Source of the DNA: Microbacterium radiodurans
GTDB taxonomy: Bacteria > Actinomycetota > Actinomycetes > Actinomycetales > Microbacteriaceae
Direction: 5' to 3'
DNA length: 64,000 nt
Assembly: GCF_008710705.1 (NCBI RefSeq)
Contig: NZ_VYRZ01000002.1
Span: 620,001-684,000, forward strand
Shown: in pieces, positions 36,666 through 45,191 of the stretch
Layout: each line of letters opens with the position of its first letter
Numbering within the stretch: position 1 is the stretch's first letter
Position numbers and translations under genes: made by a program
The notes under the pieces: model-generated
What the model saw: the letters and a program-made list of their open reading frames with translations, nothing else
Told to the model about the DNA's origin: nothing
The model's database searches: none

Positions 36666-37939
36666 CGCGTCACCCCCCGGTCGCGCGCATCGCGCGGACG
36701 GGATTCGTGCTGCGGTGCGTCGACCACGAACCGGGCCCCGCCGCGGGCCGAACGCTCGACCGTGATAGTGCCGCCCCGTGCGCTCACGAGCCGGCGGACG
36801 AGGTCGAGACCCACGCCGCGCTGAGCGCCCTTCGATGAGGCGCCTCGCTGGAAGATGCGCGCGACGTCGGCCGGCGCGACGCCGGGCCCGTCGTCGTCGA
36901 CACGGACGTGCACGGCGCGGTCGGCGGCCGTGACGAGGACCTCGACGTGGGCGGACGCGGCGTCGACGGCGTTTCGCACAAGGTTTGCGACCACGGTGAT
37001 GTCGTCATCGTCGAGACTGTCGCGCGGGACGACGGAGAGGGGGTCCACGGCGAGCGCGCCGCCACGTTCCCGCAGGCGCGCGCTTTCGGCCTCGAGCACC
37101 GCTCGGAGCGCCGGATCGGCGATGTCGCCGGCGCCGACGGCAGCGGTGGTGACCGGCGCCACCCGGCCGATGTAGTCGAGCGCGGCATCCGTCTCGCCCT
37201 CGGCGACGAGGCCGCGGATGACGTGCAGGCGCGTGTGGAACTCGTGCGTCTGATCGCGGAGGGCATCCGCGACCTGCTGCTGGGTCTGCAGCCACCGGGC
37301 GCGGTTCTCCAGGGCGCGCACCCGCCGCCCCATCGCCGTCGTCGCCGCCGCGCTGACGACGCAGCCGACGAGGATCGACACCACCACCCACGGGATGAGC
37401 GTCGTGACCGCGCTCGAGAAGTCCGCCGCGATGTCGCTCTCGAGGATCCCCACCGATGCCGTGCCGATGACCGCGTCCCCGTCGAGCACGGGGACTTTCG
37501 CGCGCAGCGTGGGGCCGAGGGTCCCCGTCTCCGTGCCCACGAAGCTCTGCCCCGCCAGCACGTCCGACGGGTCGGTGGAGACGACGAGCCCGCGCTGGTC
37601 GGGCGTCGGATGGGTGATGCGGATGCCGGCGGCATCCGTCACGACGACGTAGTCCACACCCGCCGCCTCCTCGATGAGGTCGGCGACCGGCTGCAGCTCG
37701 GCCGTCGCCGACGCGCGGTCGAGTCGCAGCGCAGCACGGACCTGTTCGAGGTCGGCGAGCGAGGTCGCGACGTCCAGGACCCGGCGCTCGGTCGCCTCGC
37801 GGATGCTGCGCTCCTGCACCGCGGTCGCGATGAGGGTCGTCGTGAGGACGCACGTGAGCACGACGAGGCAGTGGAGCAGCAGCACCGGCAGGATGCGGGT
37901 GCGCGCGTCCGGTGATCCGGTCACCGGCGACGTCGTCAT
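36662..37939 (-). CDS. CitA/DcuS-type sensor histidine kinase
   Basis: A 425-residue membrane sensor for di- or tricarboxylates. Two membrane helices (16-40 and about 177-200) flank an extracytoplasmic PAS-like domain with VDYVVVTDAAGIRITHPTPD, as in CitA/DcuS. The phosphoacceptor is His232 in DQTHEFHTRLHVIRGL, the short histidine box of this family. The ATPase domain has NLVRNAVDAA (N box), VDDDGPGV (G1) and GVGLDLVRRLV (G2). ATG 37939 gives GGAGG at five bases; a GTG two codons earlier would lie too close. Divergent from tctC. Confidence 0.92.
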   Translation of the reverse strand: MTTSPVTGSPDARTRILPVLLLHCLVVLTCVLTTTLIATAVQERSIREATERRVLDVATSLADLEQVRAALRLDRASATAELQPVADLIEEAAGVDYVVVTDAAGIRITHPTPDQRGLVVSTDPSDVLAGQSFVGTETGTLGPTLRAKVPVLDGDAVIGTASVGILESDIAADFSSAVTTLIPWVVVSILVGCVVSAAATTAMGRRVRALENRARWLQTQQQVADALRDQTHEFHTRLHVIRGLVAEGETDAALDYIGRVAPVTTAAVGAGDIADPALRAVLEAESARLRERGGALAVDPLSVVPRDSLDDDDITVVANLVRNAVDAASAHVEVLVTAADRAVHVRVDDDGPGVAPADVARIFQRGASSKGAQRGVGLDLVRRLVSARGGTITVERSARGGARFVVDAPQHESRPRDARDRGVTR

Positions 37940-38083
37940 CGACACCTCCGCTTCGTCGTCATGAGAGAGCGCATCGTGATCATCAAAGAGCGCAATCCGC
38001 CCGCAGGGGTGGGCGGCGATAGAGATCTGCCAGTCTACTGCGCACGTGTGCAGCGTCGACGTGGTCGCTGCGGAGAGGCGAAG

Positions 38084-39064
38084 ATGCGACGCGTGATGAC
38101 CGGGACGATCGTCGGGGTGGTGGCGGTCGCGCTGTTCGCGACAGCCGCGATCAGCACGGCGGGAACCGCCAGCGGTGCGACACCGCGATCAAAACTCACC
38201 CTCGTCGCCCCCGCGGCGCCCGGAGGCGGCTGGGACGCCTTCGGCCGCGAGGGTCAGCAGGTGCTCCGCACCGAGGGGATCGTGGGCGGTGTGCAGGTGG
38301 TCAACGTGCCGGGCGCCTCCGGCACGATCGGTCTCGGTCAGGTCGCCGAGATGGGAGACCGGCACGATCTCATGATGATCACCGGCGGCGTCATGGTCGG
38401 CGGCATCATCATCAACGGGTCCCAGGTCAGCCTGCAGGACGTCGTTCCGATCGCCCGCCTCGCCGACGACTTCAACGTCCTCGTCGTCCCCGGCGACTCG
38501 CCGTACGAGACCCTGGGCGACTTCGCGGAGGCGCTCGCCGCCGACCCCGGCGGCACCGCGATCGCCGGCGGCTCGCTCGGCGGCATCGACCACCTGCTGG
38601 CCGGCATGCTCGCCCGCGAGGTCGGCGCCGACCCGGCATCCGTCAACTACCTCGCCTACCCCGGCGGCGGCGAGGTCGTGACCTCGATCCTCTCGCACAC
38701 CGCGCAGGCGGGCCTGTCGGGGTACAACGAGTTCCGCGATCAGATCGAGTCCGGCAACCTCCGAGCCCTCGCGGTGTCGGCCGCCGAGCCCGTCGAGGGC
38801 ATCGACGTGCCGACGTTCCGCGAACAGGGCGTCGACGTCGAGATGTCGAACTGGCGCGGCTACGTCGCTCCGCCCGGCATCTCCGACGAGGTTCGCGACG
38901 AGCTGATCGCGATCGTCACGGAGCTCCGTGAGACCGAGGCCTGGCGGGAGGTGCTCGAGCGCAACCGCTGGGTCGACAGCTTCATGGTCGGCGAGGAGTT
39001 CGACACCTTCCTGCGCGAAGAGACCGAACGCACCGAAGAGATCGTGAAGGAGCTCGGGCTGTGA
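38084..39064 (+). CDS. tctC: Tripartite tricarboxylate transporter, substrate-binding protein
   Basis: A 326-residue extracytoplasmic binding protein of the TctC family, presenting tricarboxylates such as citrate to the TctAB membrane part. A signal peptide (about 1-29, MRRVMTGTIVGVVAVALFA) precedes LTLVAPAAPGGGWDAFGRE, the family ligand-binding start, and NVPGASGTIGL. There is no lipobox Cys near the cleavage site, unusual for a Gram-positive binding protein. ATG 38084 follows GGAGAGG. Its stop overlaps the tctB start (GTGA). Confidence 0.93.
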   Translation: MRRVMTGTIVGVVAVALFATAAISTAGTASGATPRSKLTLVAPAAPGGGWDAFGREGQQVLRTEGIVGGVQVVNVPGASGTIGLGQVAEMGDRHDLMMITGGVMVGGIIINGSQVSLQDVVPIARLADDFNVLVVPGDSPYETLGDFAEALAADPGGTAIAGGSLGGIDHLLAGMLAREVGADPASVNYLAYPGGGEVVTSILSHTAQAGLSGYNEFRDQIESGNLRALAVSAAEPVEGIDVPTFREQGVDVEMSNWRGYVAPPGISDEVRDELIAIVTELRETEAWREVLERNRWVDSFMVGEEFDTFLREETERTEEIVKELGL

Positions 39065-39714
39065 GCATCGAGGAACCGCCGACGCTGACCACGGGCGCGC
39101 TGCGCGTGCAGCGCCTCCCGCGCTGGTACACCGGCCGCAGCGAACTGATCATCGTCGCCGGAGTGCTGCTCCTGGCCGGCGCCCTCACCGTCGGCACGGT
39201 GACGATGGAGGTGCCCGAGGGCGCGGCCTTCCCCGGGCCGACGTTCTTCCCGATCCTCGTGTCGGTCTTCCTCTACGCGGTCGGCGTCGCGCTCGCGATC
39301 GACGTCCTGCGCTCGCCGAAGCGCAGCCACGTCGCCGAGGACCCGACCGAGATCTCGGACGAGATGCTGCAGGACCTCGGCGGCATCGACGCCACGAGCG
39401 AGATCCGGGTCGTCTCCCCCGAAGCCGTCACGGTGCCCGCGACCTCCGACCGCGGCGGACTCGATGTCCGGACGCTCCTCATCGTCGTCGCGGCGCTCGC
39501 GCTCTTCATCGTCGCGCTGCCGATCCTCGGCTGGCTCATCTCGGCGGCGGCCCTGTTCTGGGTCCTCGCGTGGGCGTTCGGCAGCCGCCGTCCGCTCCTC
39601 GACATCGGCGTCGCGGTCATCGCATCGTCCATCCTGCAGCTCGCATTCGGTGCTGGGCTCGGTCTTCCGCTCCCCGCCGGCATCCTCGAAGGAGTGCTCT
39701 CATGGATCAGCTGA
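39061..39714 (+). CDS. tctB: Tripartite tricarboxylate transporter, small membrane subunit
   Basis: A 217-residue membrane protein with the four-helix TctB plan: ELIIVAGVLLLAGALTVGTV, FPILVSVFLYAVGVALAIDV, a long hydrophilic loop, then LLIVVAALALFIVALPILGW and the region ending GIL...WIS. GTG start overlapping tctC and a 13-base overlap with tctA show a single operon. TctB is the less conserved partner of TctA. Confidence 0.9.
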   Translation: MSIEEPPTLTTGALRVQRLPRWYTGRSELIIVAGVLLLAGALTVGTVTMEVPEGAAFPGPTFFPILVSVFLYAVGVALAIDVLRSPKRSHVAEDPTEISDEMLQDLGGIDATSEIRVVSPEAVTVPATSDRGGLDVRTLLIVVAALALFIVALPILGWLISAAALFWVLAWAFGSRRPLLDIGVAVIASSILQLAFGAGLGLPLPAGILEGVLSWIS

Positions 39715-41261
39715 TCCACCTGCTCGACGGCTTCACGGTCGCCTTCACGCCGCAGAACCTCCTCTTCCTCGTGATCGGCGCGATCCTCGGCACGGCCGTG
39801 GGCGTGCTCCCCGGCCTCGGCTCGGCCATGGCCGTCGCTCTGCTGCTGCCGGTGACCTTCAGCCTCGATCCGACCGGCGCGTTCATCATGTTCGCGAGCA
39901 TCTACTTCGGCGGCCTGTTCGGCGACTCGACCGCCGGCATCCTGCTGAACACCCCCGGCAACTCCTCCGCGATCGCGACGACCTTCGAGGGCCATCGCAT
40001 GGCGAAGGACGGTCGCGCCGCCAAGGCGCTGGGCACCTCTGCCATCGGCGCCTTCATCGGCGGCACGATCGCGTGCGTGCTCGTGGTGTTCTTCTCGCCC
40101 TACATCGTGCGCCTCGCGACGATCTTCGGTCCCGCGGAGTACTTCGCCCTCGCGGTCTTCGCCTTCGTCGCGATCTCGGCGGTCGTCGCCGACTCGGTCG
40201 TCCGCGGGCTCGTCTCGCTCGGCCTCGGTTTCGCCCTCGCCCTCGTGGGCATCGACGGGATGACCGGAGCCGAGCGCTTCACGCTCGGCAGCCCCGTGCT
40301 GTTCGACGGCATCTCGATCATCGTCATCACGGTCGGTCTGCTCGCGATCGGCGAGGTGCTGTACGTCTCGACGCACATCCGCCGCTCGGGCGGTCCCGGC
40401 AGGATCGTCGCTCCGACGGGTTCGCCGCTGCTGAATCGGCGCGAGTGGCGGCAGGCACTGCCGGCGTTCCTGCGCGGCACCGCGTTCGGCGTTCCGTTCG
40501 GCGCCATCCCGGTGGGCGGTTCGGAGGTGCCGACCTTCCTCTCGTACGGCACCGAGAAGCGCCTCGCGCGTCGCCGCGGCGACCGCGACTTCGGAACGCG
40601 CGGCGCGATCCAGGGTGTCGCGGGCCCCGAGGCGGCCGGCAACGCGACAGCGGGCTCGGCGATGGGTGCGCTGCTCGGGCTCGGGCTGCCGACCTCGGCG
40701 ACGGCCGCCATGATGATCGCCGCCTTCCAGCAGTATGGGATGCAGCCGGGGCCGCTGCTGTTCGAACGCTCGGGAGACCTCGTCTGGCCGCTGCTGGCGA
40801 GCCTGTTCCTCGGGCTCATCATCCTGCTCATCATCAATCTGCCCTTCGCGGCCGTGTGGGCGAAGCTGCTGCTCATCCCCCGCCACTACCTGTACGCGGG
40901 CATCACCGTCGTCGCGATGCTCGGCATCTACGCGATCGCCTCGCGGACGGTCGATCTCTGGATGGCACTCGGCATCGGCATCATCGGGTTCGCCATGCGT
41001 CACTTCTCGCTGCCGCTCGCGCCGGTGCTGATCGCGGCGATCCTCGGTCCCATGGCCGAGACGCAGCTGCGCCGCGCACTGGCCGTCTCCGAAGGCGACC
41101 CGACGATCCTCGTGTCGACGCCCATCACGCTGGTGCTCTACGCGCTGCTCGCGATCATCGTCGCCGTCAGCGTGGTGCAGCACATGCGCCACCGGGCCCG
41201 CACGAACGCGGCGCCCTCCGGAGCACCCGATCGCGAGAGCGTCGGCGGGCCCGCACGCTGA
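39702..41261 (+). CDS. tctA: Tripartite tricarboxylate transporter, large membrane subunit
   Basis: A 519-residue polytopic permease with about 12 helices. Family signatures: GTAVGVLPGLGSAMAVALLL, FGDSTAGILLNTPGNSSAIA and later GVAGPEAAGNATAGSAMGAL followed by GLGLPTSATAAMM. It forms the sodium- or proton-coupled channel with TctB; TctC delivers substrate. ATG 39702 within the tctB end. A long hairpin follows the stop by 19 bases. Confidence 0.95.
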   Translation: MDQLIHLLDGFTVAFTPQNLLFLVIGAILGTAVGVLPGLGSAMAVALLLPVTFSLDPTGAFIMFASIYFGGLFGDSTAGILLNTPGNSSAIATTFEGHRMAKDGRAAKALGTSAIGAFIGGTIACVLVVFFSPYIVRLATIFGPAEYFALAVFAFVAISAVVADSVVRGLVSLGLGFALALVGIDGMTGAERFTLGSPVLFDGISIIVITVGLLAIGEVLYVSTHIRRSGGPGRIVAPTGSPLLNRREWRQALPAFLRGTAFGVPFGAIPVGGSEVPTFLSYGTEKRLARRRGDRDFGTRGAIQGVAGPEAAGNATAGSAMGALLGLGLPTSATAAMMIAAFQQYGMQPGPLLFERSGDLVWPLLASLFLGLIILLIINLPFAAVWAKLLLIPRHYLYAGITVVAMLGIYAIASRTVDLWMALGIGIIGFAMRHFSLPLAPVLIAAILGPMAETQLRRALAVSEGDPTILVSTPITLVLYALLAIIVAVSVVQHMRHRARTNAAPSGAPDRESVGGPAR

Positions 41262-41280
41262 CGCGACGCACGCCCCGACG

Positions 41281-41327
41281 CGTCGACGGGCCCGGCTGAT
41301 CCGAACGGATCGCCGGGCCCGTCGACG
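41281..41327 (+). terminator. Long hairpin after tctA
   Basis: CGTCGACGGGCCCGGC pairs with GCCGGGCCCGTCGACG (16 bp), continued by GATCC/GGATC and a GAAC loop. It is placed to end the tct transcript. Confidence 0.85.
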
Positions 41328-41366
41328 TCTCGCGGTGTCCGCACCGAAGCGGAGCGCGGACGGCGG

Positions 41367-41440
41367 TAGGGCGGGTGGGACTTGAACCCACGATCGTCGG
41401 GTTATGAGCCCGCTGCCTTGACCAGCTTGGCCACCGCCCC
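41367..41440 (-). tRNA. tRNA with CAT anticodon (Met, or Ile2)
   Basis: A 74-base tRNA: acceptor GGGGCGG/CCGCCCT with a G1-U72 wobble, short D-stem GCC/GGC, anticodon loop CTCATAA on a CGGG/CCCG stem with the outer pair mismatched, T-arm GTGGG-TTCAAGT-CCCAC, discriminator A. CAT reads AUG, or AUA if the C is converted to lysidine. The sequence alone does not separate these; it lacks a clearly initiator-like D-arm. Confidence 0.85.
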
Positions 41441-41475
41441 TCGGAGACCGAGCCTATCGCGGTGCGCCCGCCGGG

Positions 41476-42465
41476 TCAGTCCTCGATGGGTCGCTTGCCG
41501 CTTCCTCGCGGGATCGGCAGCTGCTGGCTGTCGAGCACGACCTGCGGGTGGTTGCGGGCGAGCGAGGTGACGCCGTACACGGCGACCGCTCCGACGATGA
41601 CGAAGCCGATGAGCGCGGCCACCGGCGCCGTGGCCGCCTCCTGCAGGATGACGATGCCGATGATGACGGCGACGATGGGATCGATGACGGTGAGGCCCGC
41701 GATCACGAGGTCGGGCGGCCCGACCGAGTAGGCGGTCTGCACGAAGTACGCGCCGATCGCGGTCGCGACGACGAGCGCGACGAGGCACAGCAGCGTCAGC
41801 CACTCGAAGTCGCCGGCCTGGATCCGCTTGATGACGACCTTCGCGAGCGTGGCGACGAAGCCGTAGATGATGCCCGAGGCGGCGATGTAGAACAGGGGCT
41901 TGGCGCCCTTGCGGACGAGCAGCCACACCGCACCCGAGATGAGCAGGACGCCGGCGAGCAGCGCGAGGATCGTGATCAGCTGCGCCTGGTCGATCGGCTT
42001 CTCGGTCGCCACGAACGCGGCGATCGTGACGAAGGCAAAGATGCCGCCGACGCACGCGATGATCGAGCGCACGGACCGTTTCGTGGGCTTCACACCCGTG
42101 ATGCGGGCGTTGAGCAGCGTCGTGATCACGAGCGAGACGGCGCCGAGCGGCTGCACGAGGATCAGCGGCGCGAAGGCGAGCGCGGCGAGCTGGCACACGA
42201 TGGCGAGGCCGAGCATCACCGTTCCGACGACCCAGGACGGTCGCTTCAGCAGGCTGAACAGCTGCGCCCCGCTCAGGCCCGCGCTCCCGGACGACCTGGT
42301 CAGGCGCTCCACCTTCTGCACGCCCCGGTGCTGGTACAGCGCCCCGAACGACATGAAGACGGCTCCGAGGAGCGCGAGCGGGATGCCGACGAGGATCGCG
42401 GGGTCGCGGAAGACGCCGACGAGCTGATCGGTGACGTCTTCGATGGACGCGACGAAGGGGACCAC
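41476..42465 (-). CDS. DMT-superfamily (EamA/NIPA-like) membrane transporter
   Basis: A 329-residue permease-like protein of about nine to ten helices, of the drug/metabolite transporter superfamily. It starts with AILVGIPLALLGAVFMSFGALYQ, and the second half repeats the fold (ASGIIYGFVATLAKVVIKR, LTVIDPIVAVIIGIVILQE). The resemblance to NIPA magnesium transporters is partial. A short hydrophilic tail ends PRGSGKRPIED. GTG start 42465, six bases after a TATGGT -10 box. Substrate unknown. Confidence 0.85.
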   Translation of the reverse strand: MVPFVASIEDVTDQLVGVFRDPAILVGIPLALLGAVFMSFGALYQHRGVQKVERLTRSSGSAGLSGAQLFSLLKRPSWVVGTVMLGLAIVCQLAALAFAPLILVQPLGAVSLVITTLLNARITGVKPTKRSVRSIIACVGGIFAFVTIAAFVATEKPIDQAQLITILALLAGVLLISGAVWLLVRKGAKPLFYIAASGIIYGFVATLAKVVIKRIQAGDFEWLTLLCLVALVVATAIGAYFVQTAYSVGPPDLVIAGLTVIDPIVAVIIGIVILQEAATAPVAALIGFVIVGAVAVYGVTSLARNHPQVVLDSQQLPIPRGSGKRPIED

Positions 42466-42471
42466 GTACCG

Positions 42472-42477
42472 ACCATA
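42472..42477 (-). promoter_or_regulatory. -10 box of the DMT transporter gene (leaderless type)
   Basis: TATGGT on the minus strand, six bases before the GTG start; back-to-back with the def promoter. Confidence 0.5.
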
Positions 42478-42496
42478 ACGTCCGGACTCGCTCGAT

Positions 42497-42502
42497 TAGG
42501 CT
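42497..42502 (+). promoter_or_regulatory. -10 box of def (leaderless type)
   Basis: TAGGCT ending six bases before GTG 42509. Confidence 0.55.
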
Positions 42503-42508
42503 CGAAAC

Positions 42509-43075
42509 GTGGCCGTTCTTCCGATTCGCATCATGGGCGATCCCGTGCTGCACGCTCCCGCTTCCCCCGTCGCCGAGATCACGGACGAGATCCGTCAGCT
42601 CGTCGCCGACATGTACGACACGATGGATGCCGCACCCGGCGTCGGTCTCGCGGCACCGCAGGTGGGGGTCGGACTGCGGATCTACGTCTACACCTACCAG
42701 GACGACGACGGCGCACCGTGGCGCGGCGAGATCATCAACCCCGAGCTGTGGATGCGCCCGATGGAGCCGGGCGACCCCGATCCCGACGAGGAGTCCGAGG
42801 GCTGCCTGTCGTTCCCCGGCGAGCGGTTCCCGCTCCGCCGTTCGGACGAGGTCCTGGTCACGGGCACCGACCTCGAGGGGGCACGCGTCGAGCTCCGCGT
42901 CGACGGATGGCGTGCCCGCATCATGCAGCACGAGTTCGACCACCTCGACGGGATCCTCTACATCGACCGTCTCGACGACGGCGACTGGAAGACGACGCAG
43001 AAGATCGCGAAGAAGCGCGGGTGGGGACGCCCGGGCAGCGCGTGGATGCCGGGCGTCGACGATCTGGACGCCTGA
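42509..43075 (+). CDS. def: Peptide deformylase
   Basis: A 188-residue metallo-enzyme that removes the formyl group from new proteins. All three motifs are present: GVGLAAPQVG, EGCLSFPG and QHEFDHLDG (metal ligands Cys and two His, catalytic Glu). The C-terminal ~25 residues (KKRGWGRPGSAWMPG) are a common actinobacterial extension. GTG start 42509. Followed five bases later by the glutaminase gene. Confidence 0.96.
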   Translation: MAVLPIRIMGDPVLHAPASPVAEITDEIRQLVADMYDTMDAAPGVGLAAPQVGVGLRIYVYTYQDDDGAPWRGEIINPELWMRPMEPGDPDPDEESEGCLSFPGERFPLRRSDEVLVTGTDLEGARVELRVDGWRARIMQHEFDHLDGILYIDRLDDGDWKTTQKIAKKRGWGRPGSAWMPGVDDLDA

Positions 43076-43079
43076 CCCC

Positions 43080-44009
43080 GTGTCCCCCGAGCGCGTCGAT
43101 CCGGACGACTACGACCTCGACGCGCTCCGTGAGCGCTTCCTCCCGGAGCGCGAGGGAGAGCGCTCCACGAGCATCCCCCAGCTGGCCGACGCCGATCCGG
43201 ACCTGTGCGCGGTCGCCCTCGCCCTGCCGGACGGCACCGTACGCGCCAGCGCGGCCGCCGATGTGCCCTACAGCATCCAATCGGCGGTGAAGCCGTTCCT
43301 CTTCGCCCTCGCGCTGGTCGACACGGACGGCGAGGCGCTCGGACGCGTCGGCATCGAGCCGACCGGAGAGGCCTTCGACGCCATCAAGCTCGAGAGCGAC
43401 ACCGGACGGCCTCCCAATCCGATGGTCAACGCCGGCGCCATCCTGACGTGCGCCCTCGTGGACGGCGACGACCCGGCGGCCCGGATCCGCCGCATCCGAA
43501 CCGGCCTCTCCGCCTTCGCCGGGCGGCCGCTCGACATCGACGACGACGTCGCGCGGAGCGAGCATCTGCTGGGCGACCGCAACCACGCGCTCGCGCACTT
43601 GATGCGCGCCGAGGGGACGCTCTCCGCGACCGCCGATGACGCGGTGGCCGTCTATGCCAGCGCGTGCGCCGTCCTCGTCGACACCGCGACCCTCGCGGTC
43701 ATGGGCGCCACCCTCGCCCTCGGCGGCGTCAACCCCGTCTCCGGCGAGCGGGTGGTGCCGGCATCCGTCGCGCGAGACGTCGTCGCCGTGATGGCGACGT
43801 GCGGCGTCTACGACGGATCGGGCAGGTGGATGCGGTCGGTCGGCGTTCCGGCCAAGTCCAGCGTCTCGGGTGCGATCGTCCTCTCGGCGCCGGGGATCCT
43901 CGGCGCCGCCGTCATCAGCCCACCGCTGGACGAGCAGGGGACGAGCGTGCGTGGCCGGCTCGCGAGCGAAGCGCTCGCCGCTGATCTCGGGCTGCACGTC
44001 TTCGGCTGA
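43080..44009 (+). CDS. glsA: Glutaminase (serine-type)
   Basis: A 309-residue enzyme that hydrolyses glutamine to glutamate and ammonia. It has the penicillin-binding-like fold: SIQSAVKPFLFALALV contains the SxxK nucleophile pair, KLESDTGRPPNPMVNAGAIL is diagnostic of the family, and VYDGSGRWMRSVGVPAKSSVSG supplies the Tyr and a later conserved block. GTG start 43080, five bases after def; no clear ribosome site, so translation is probably coupled to def. Symbol given by family (glutaminase A). Confidence 0.92.
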   Translation: MSPERVDPDDYDLDALRERFLPEREGERSTSIPQLADADPDLCAVALALPDGTVRASAAADVPYSIQSAVKPFLFALALVDTDGEALGRVGIEPTGEAFDAIKLESDTGRPPNPMVNAGAILTCALVDGDDPAARIRRIRTGLSAFAGRPLDIDDDVARSEHLLGDRNHALAHLMRAEGTLSATADDAVAVYASACAVLVDTATLAVMGATLALGGVNPVSGERVVPASVARDVVAVMATCGVYDGSGRWMRSVGVPAKSSVSGAIVLSAPGILGAAVISPPLDEQGTSVRGRLASEALAADLGLHVFG

Positions 44010-44076
44010 CCCGCCCGCGTCGCGTCATCGCGCGAGCGCGTCTCGGGGCGGCGCACGGCGGCTCCGGCCAAAGGTA

Positions 44077-44103
44077 AAGGCCCGGGGTGGAAGCCCGGGC
44101 CTT
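44077..44103 (+). terminator. Hairpin terminator after glutaminase
   Basis: AAGGCCCGGG pairs with CCCGGGCCTT around GTGGAAG, 68 bases after the stop. Confidence 0.75.
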
Positions 44104-44138
44104 CGGTGAGAGTCGCGGTAGATGACGCGAGTCTCTCG

Positions 44139-44211
44139 CTCCCCGGCTTGGACTCGAACCAAGAACCTATCGGTTAACAGCCGATTGCTCTGCCAATTGA
44201 GCTACCGAGGA
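44139..44211 (-). tRNA. tRNA-Asn (anticodon GTT)
   Basis: A 73-base cloverleaf: acceptor TCCTCGG/CCGGGGA with one G-U pair, anticodon arm ATCGG-CTGTTAA-CCGAT (anticodon GTT), T-loop TTCGAGT, discriminator G. CCA not encoded. Confidence 0.95.
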
Positions 44212-44283
44212 TCAGTCACCCGCTTGCGCCGGGCAACCCGTCCATCTTAGCAAAGCTCCAGGGGTGCTTCGAACACCGGCGGG

Positions 44284-45054
44284 TCACGACACGCGGTGCC
44301 CGTGCCCGTCGGGCGTCCACGCCAGCTCGGATGCCCGGGCGCCGTAGCCCACCGGCCGGCCGCCGTGGAGGACGAGTGCCGCCGCGTCGAGCTCCTCGGC
44401 CGTCTCGATGTCGTTGGTGGCCAGGACGATCGCCATGCCCGTGTCGTCGCGCCGCGACAGCAGCGCCTCGCGGGCGGCGATGCGCACTTCGATGTCGAGA
44501 TTGGCGTAGGGGTCGTCGCCGATGAAGACCTTCGGATCGAGAACGAGAGCGCGAGCGAGCGCGACGCGCTGCCGCATCCCGGCGCTCAGTTCGTACGGAT
44601 ACTGCGACGCTGCCCCGAGCGGCAGGTGGAGCTCGTCGAGCAGCGAGGCGACGCGCAGCGAGAGGGCTCGGGGACTGACCCGGCGGTCACGGGAGGTGAT
44701 GGGCTCGGCGATCACCTCGGCGACCGTGAGGCGGGCCGGCAACGCCGCCCCGGCGGCCTGCGGCATGTGACCCGCGTAGTACGTGAGCATGCGTCGCGAG
44801 CGCCCGCCCTTGCGTGCCGAGATGCCCGCGACCTCCGCGACTCCCCCGACGACACCGACCTCCGCCGGAGCCGCGCCGGCCAGCACCGACAGGAGAGTCG
44901 ACTTGCCCGAACCCGTCGCTCCCATGACGGCGAGCGCCTCACCGGCGCGCACCGTGACGCTGACGCCGTCGACGACGCGCTCGATGTCGCCGGTGCGTGC
45001 GATGGACAGATCGTCGCAGCGCACGGCGATCTCCGCGTCGGGTCGTCGGGACAT
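44284..45054 (-). CDS. Orphan ABC transporter ATP-binding protein
   Basis: A 256-residue ABC ATPase: Walker A GATGSGKST, Q-loop in HMPQ, signature LSAGMRQRVALARALVLDP, Walker B VFIGDDPYANLD and H-loop-like ATNDIE. The usual catalytic Glu after Walker B is Asp (GDDP), and the H-loop His is Asn, so turnover may be slow or the domain may act structurally. No permease or binding-protein gene is near. ATG 45054 (MSRRPDAEI) is preferred over the ATG at 45063 because AGGA lies at better spacing. Substrate unknown. Confidence 0.82.
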   Translation of the reverse strand: MSRRPDAEIAVRCDDLSIARTGDIERVVDGVSVTVRAGEALAVMGATGSGKSTLLSVLAGAAPAEVGVVGGVAEVAGISARKGGRSRRMLTYYAGHMPQAAGAALPARLTVAEVIAEPITSRDRRVSPRALSLRVASLLDELHLPLGAASQYPYELSAGMRQRVALARALVLDPKVFIGDDPYANLDIEVRIAAREALLSRRDDTGMAIVLATNDIETAEELDAAALVLHGGRPVGYGARASELAWTPDGHGHRVS

Positions 45055-45191
45055 GCGCTTCATCCTGCCGCTTTCGACCGCCGGGCGCCACCCGGCCGCC
45101 GGCGCTCGGGGCGATCGGGCGCACCGTCGCGCGTCGAGCGCGGGGATGTCCGCGCGCGGTGCCCGGACCCGCGCCCGACGCGGGAGCGGCG

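Noticed and set aside
37940..38083. A CitB operator in the citA-tctC gap
   Set aside because: TGATCATCA and GCACGTGTGC are dyads, but neither is repeated or matches a consensus I can name.
39273..41192. A 639-codon minus-strand frame across tctB-tctA
   Set aside because: Composition (very rich in R, D, E, G) and exact overlap with strongly supported transporter genes show it to be an antisense shadow.
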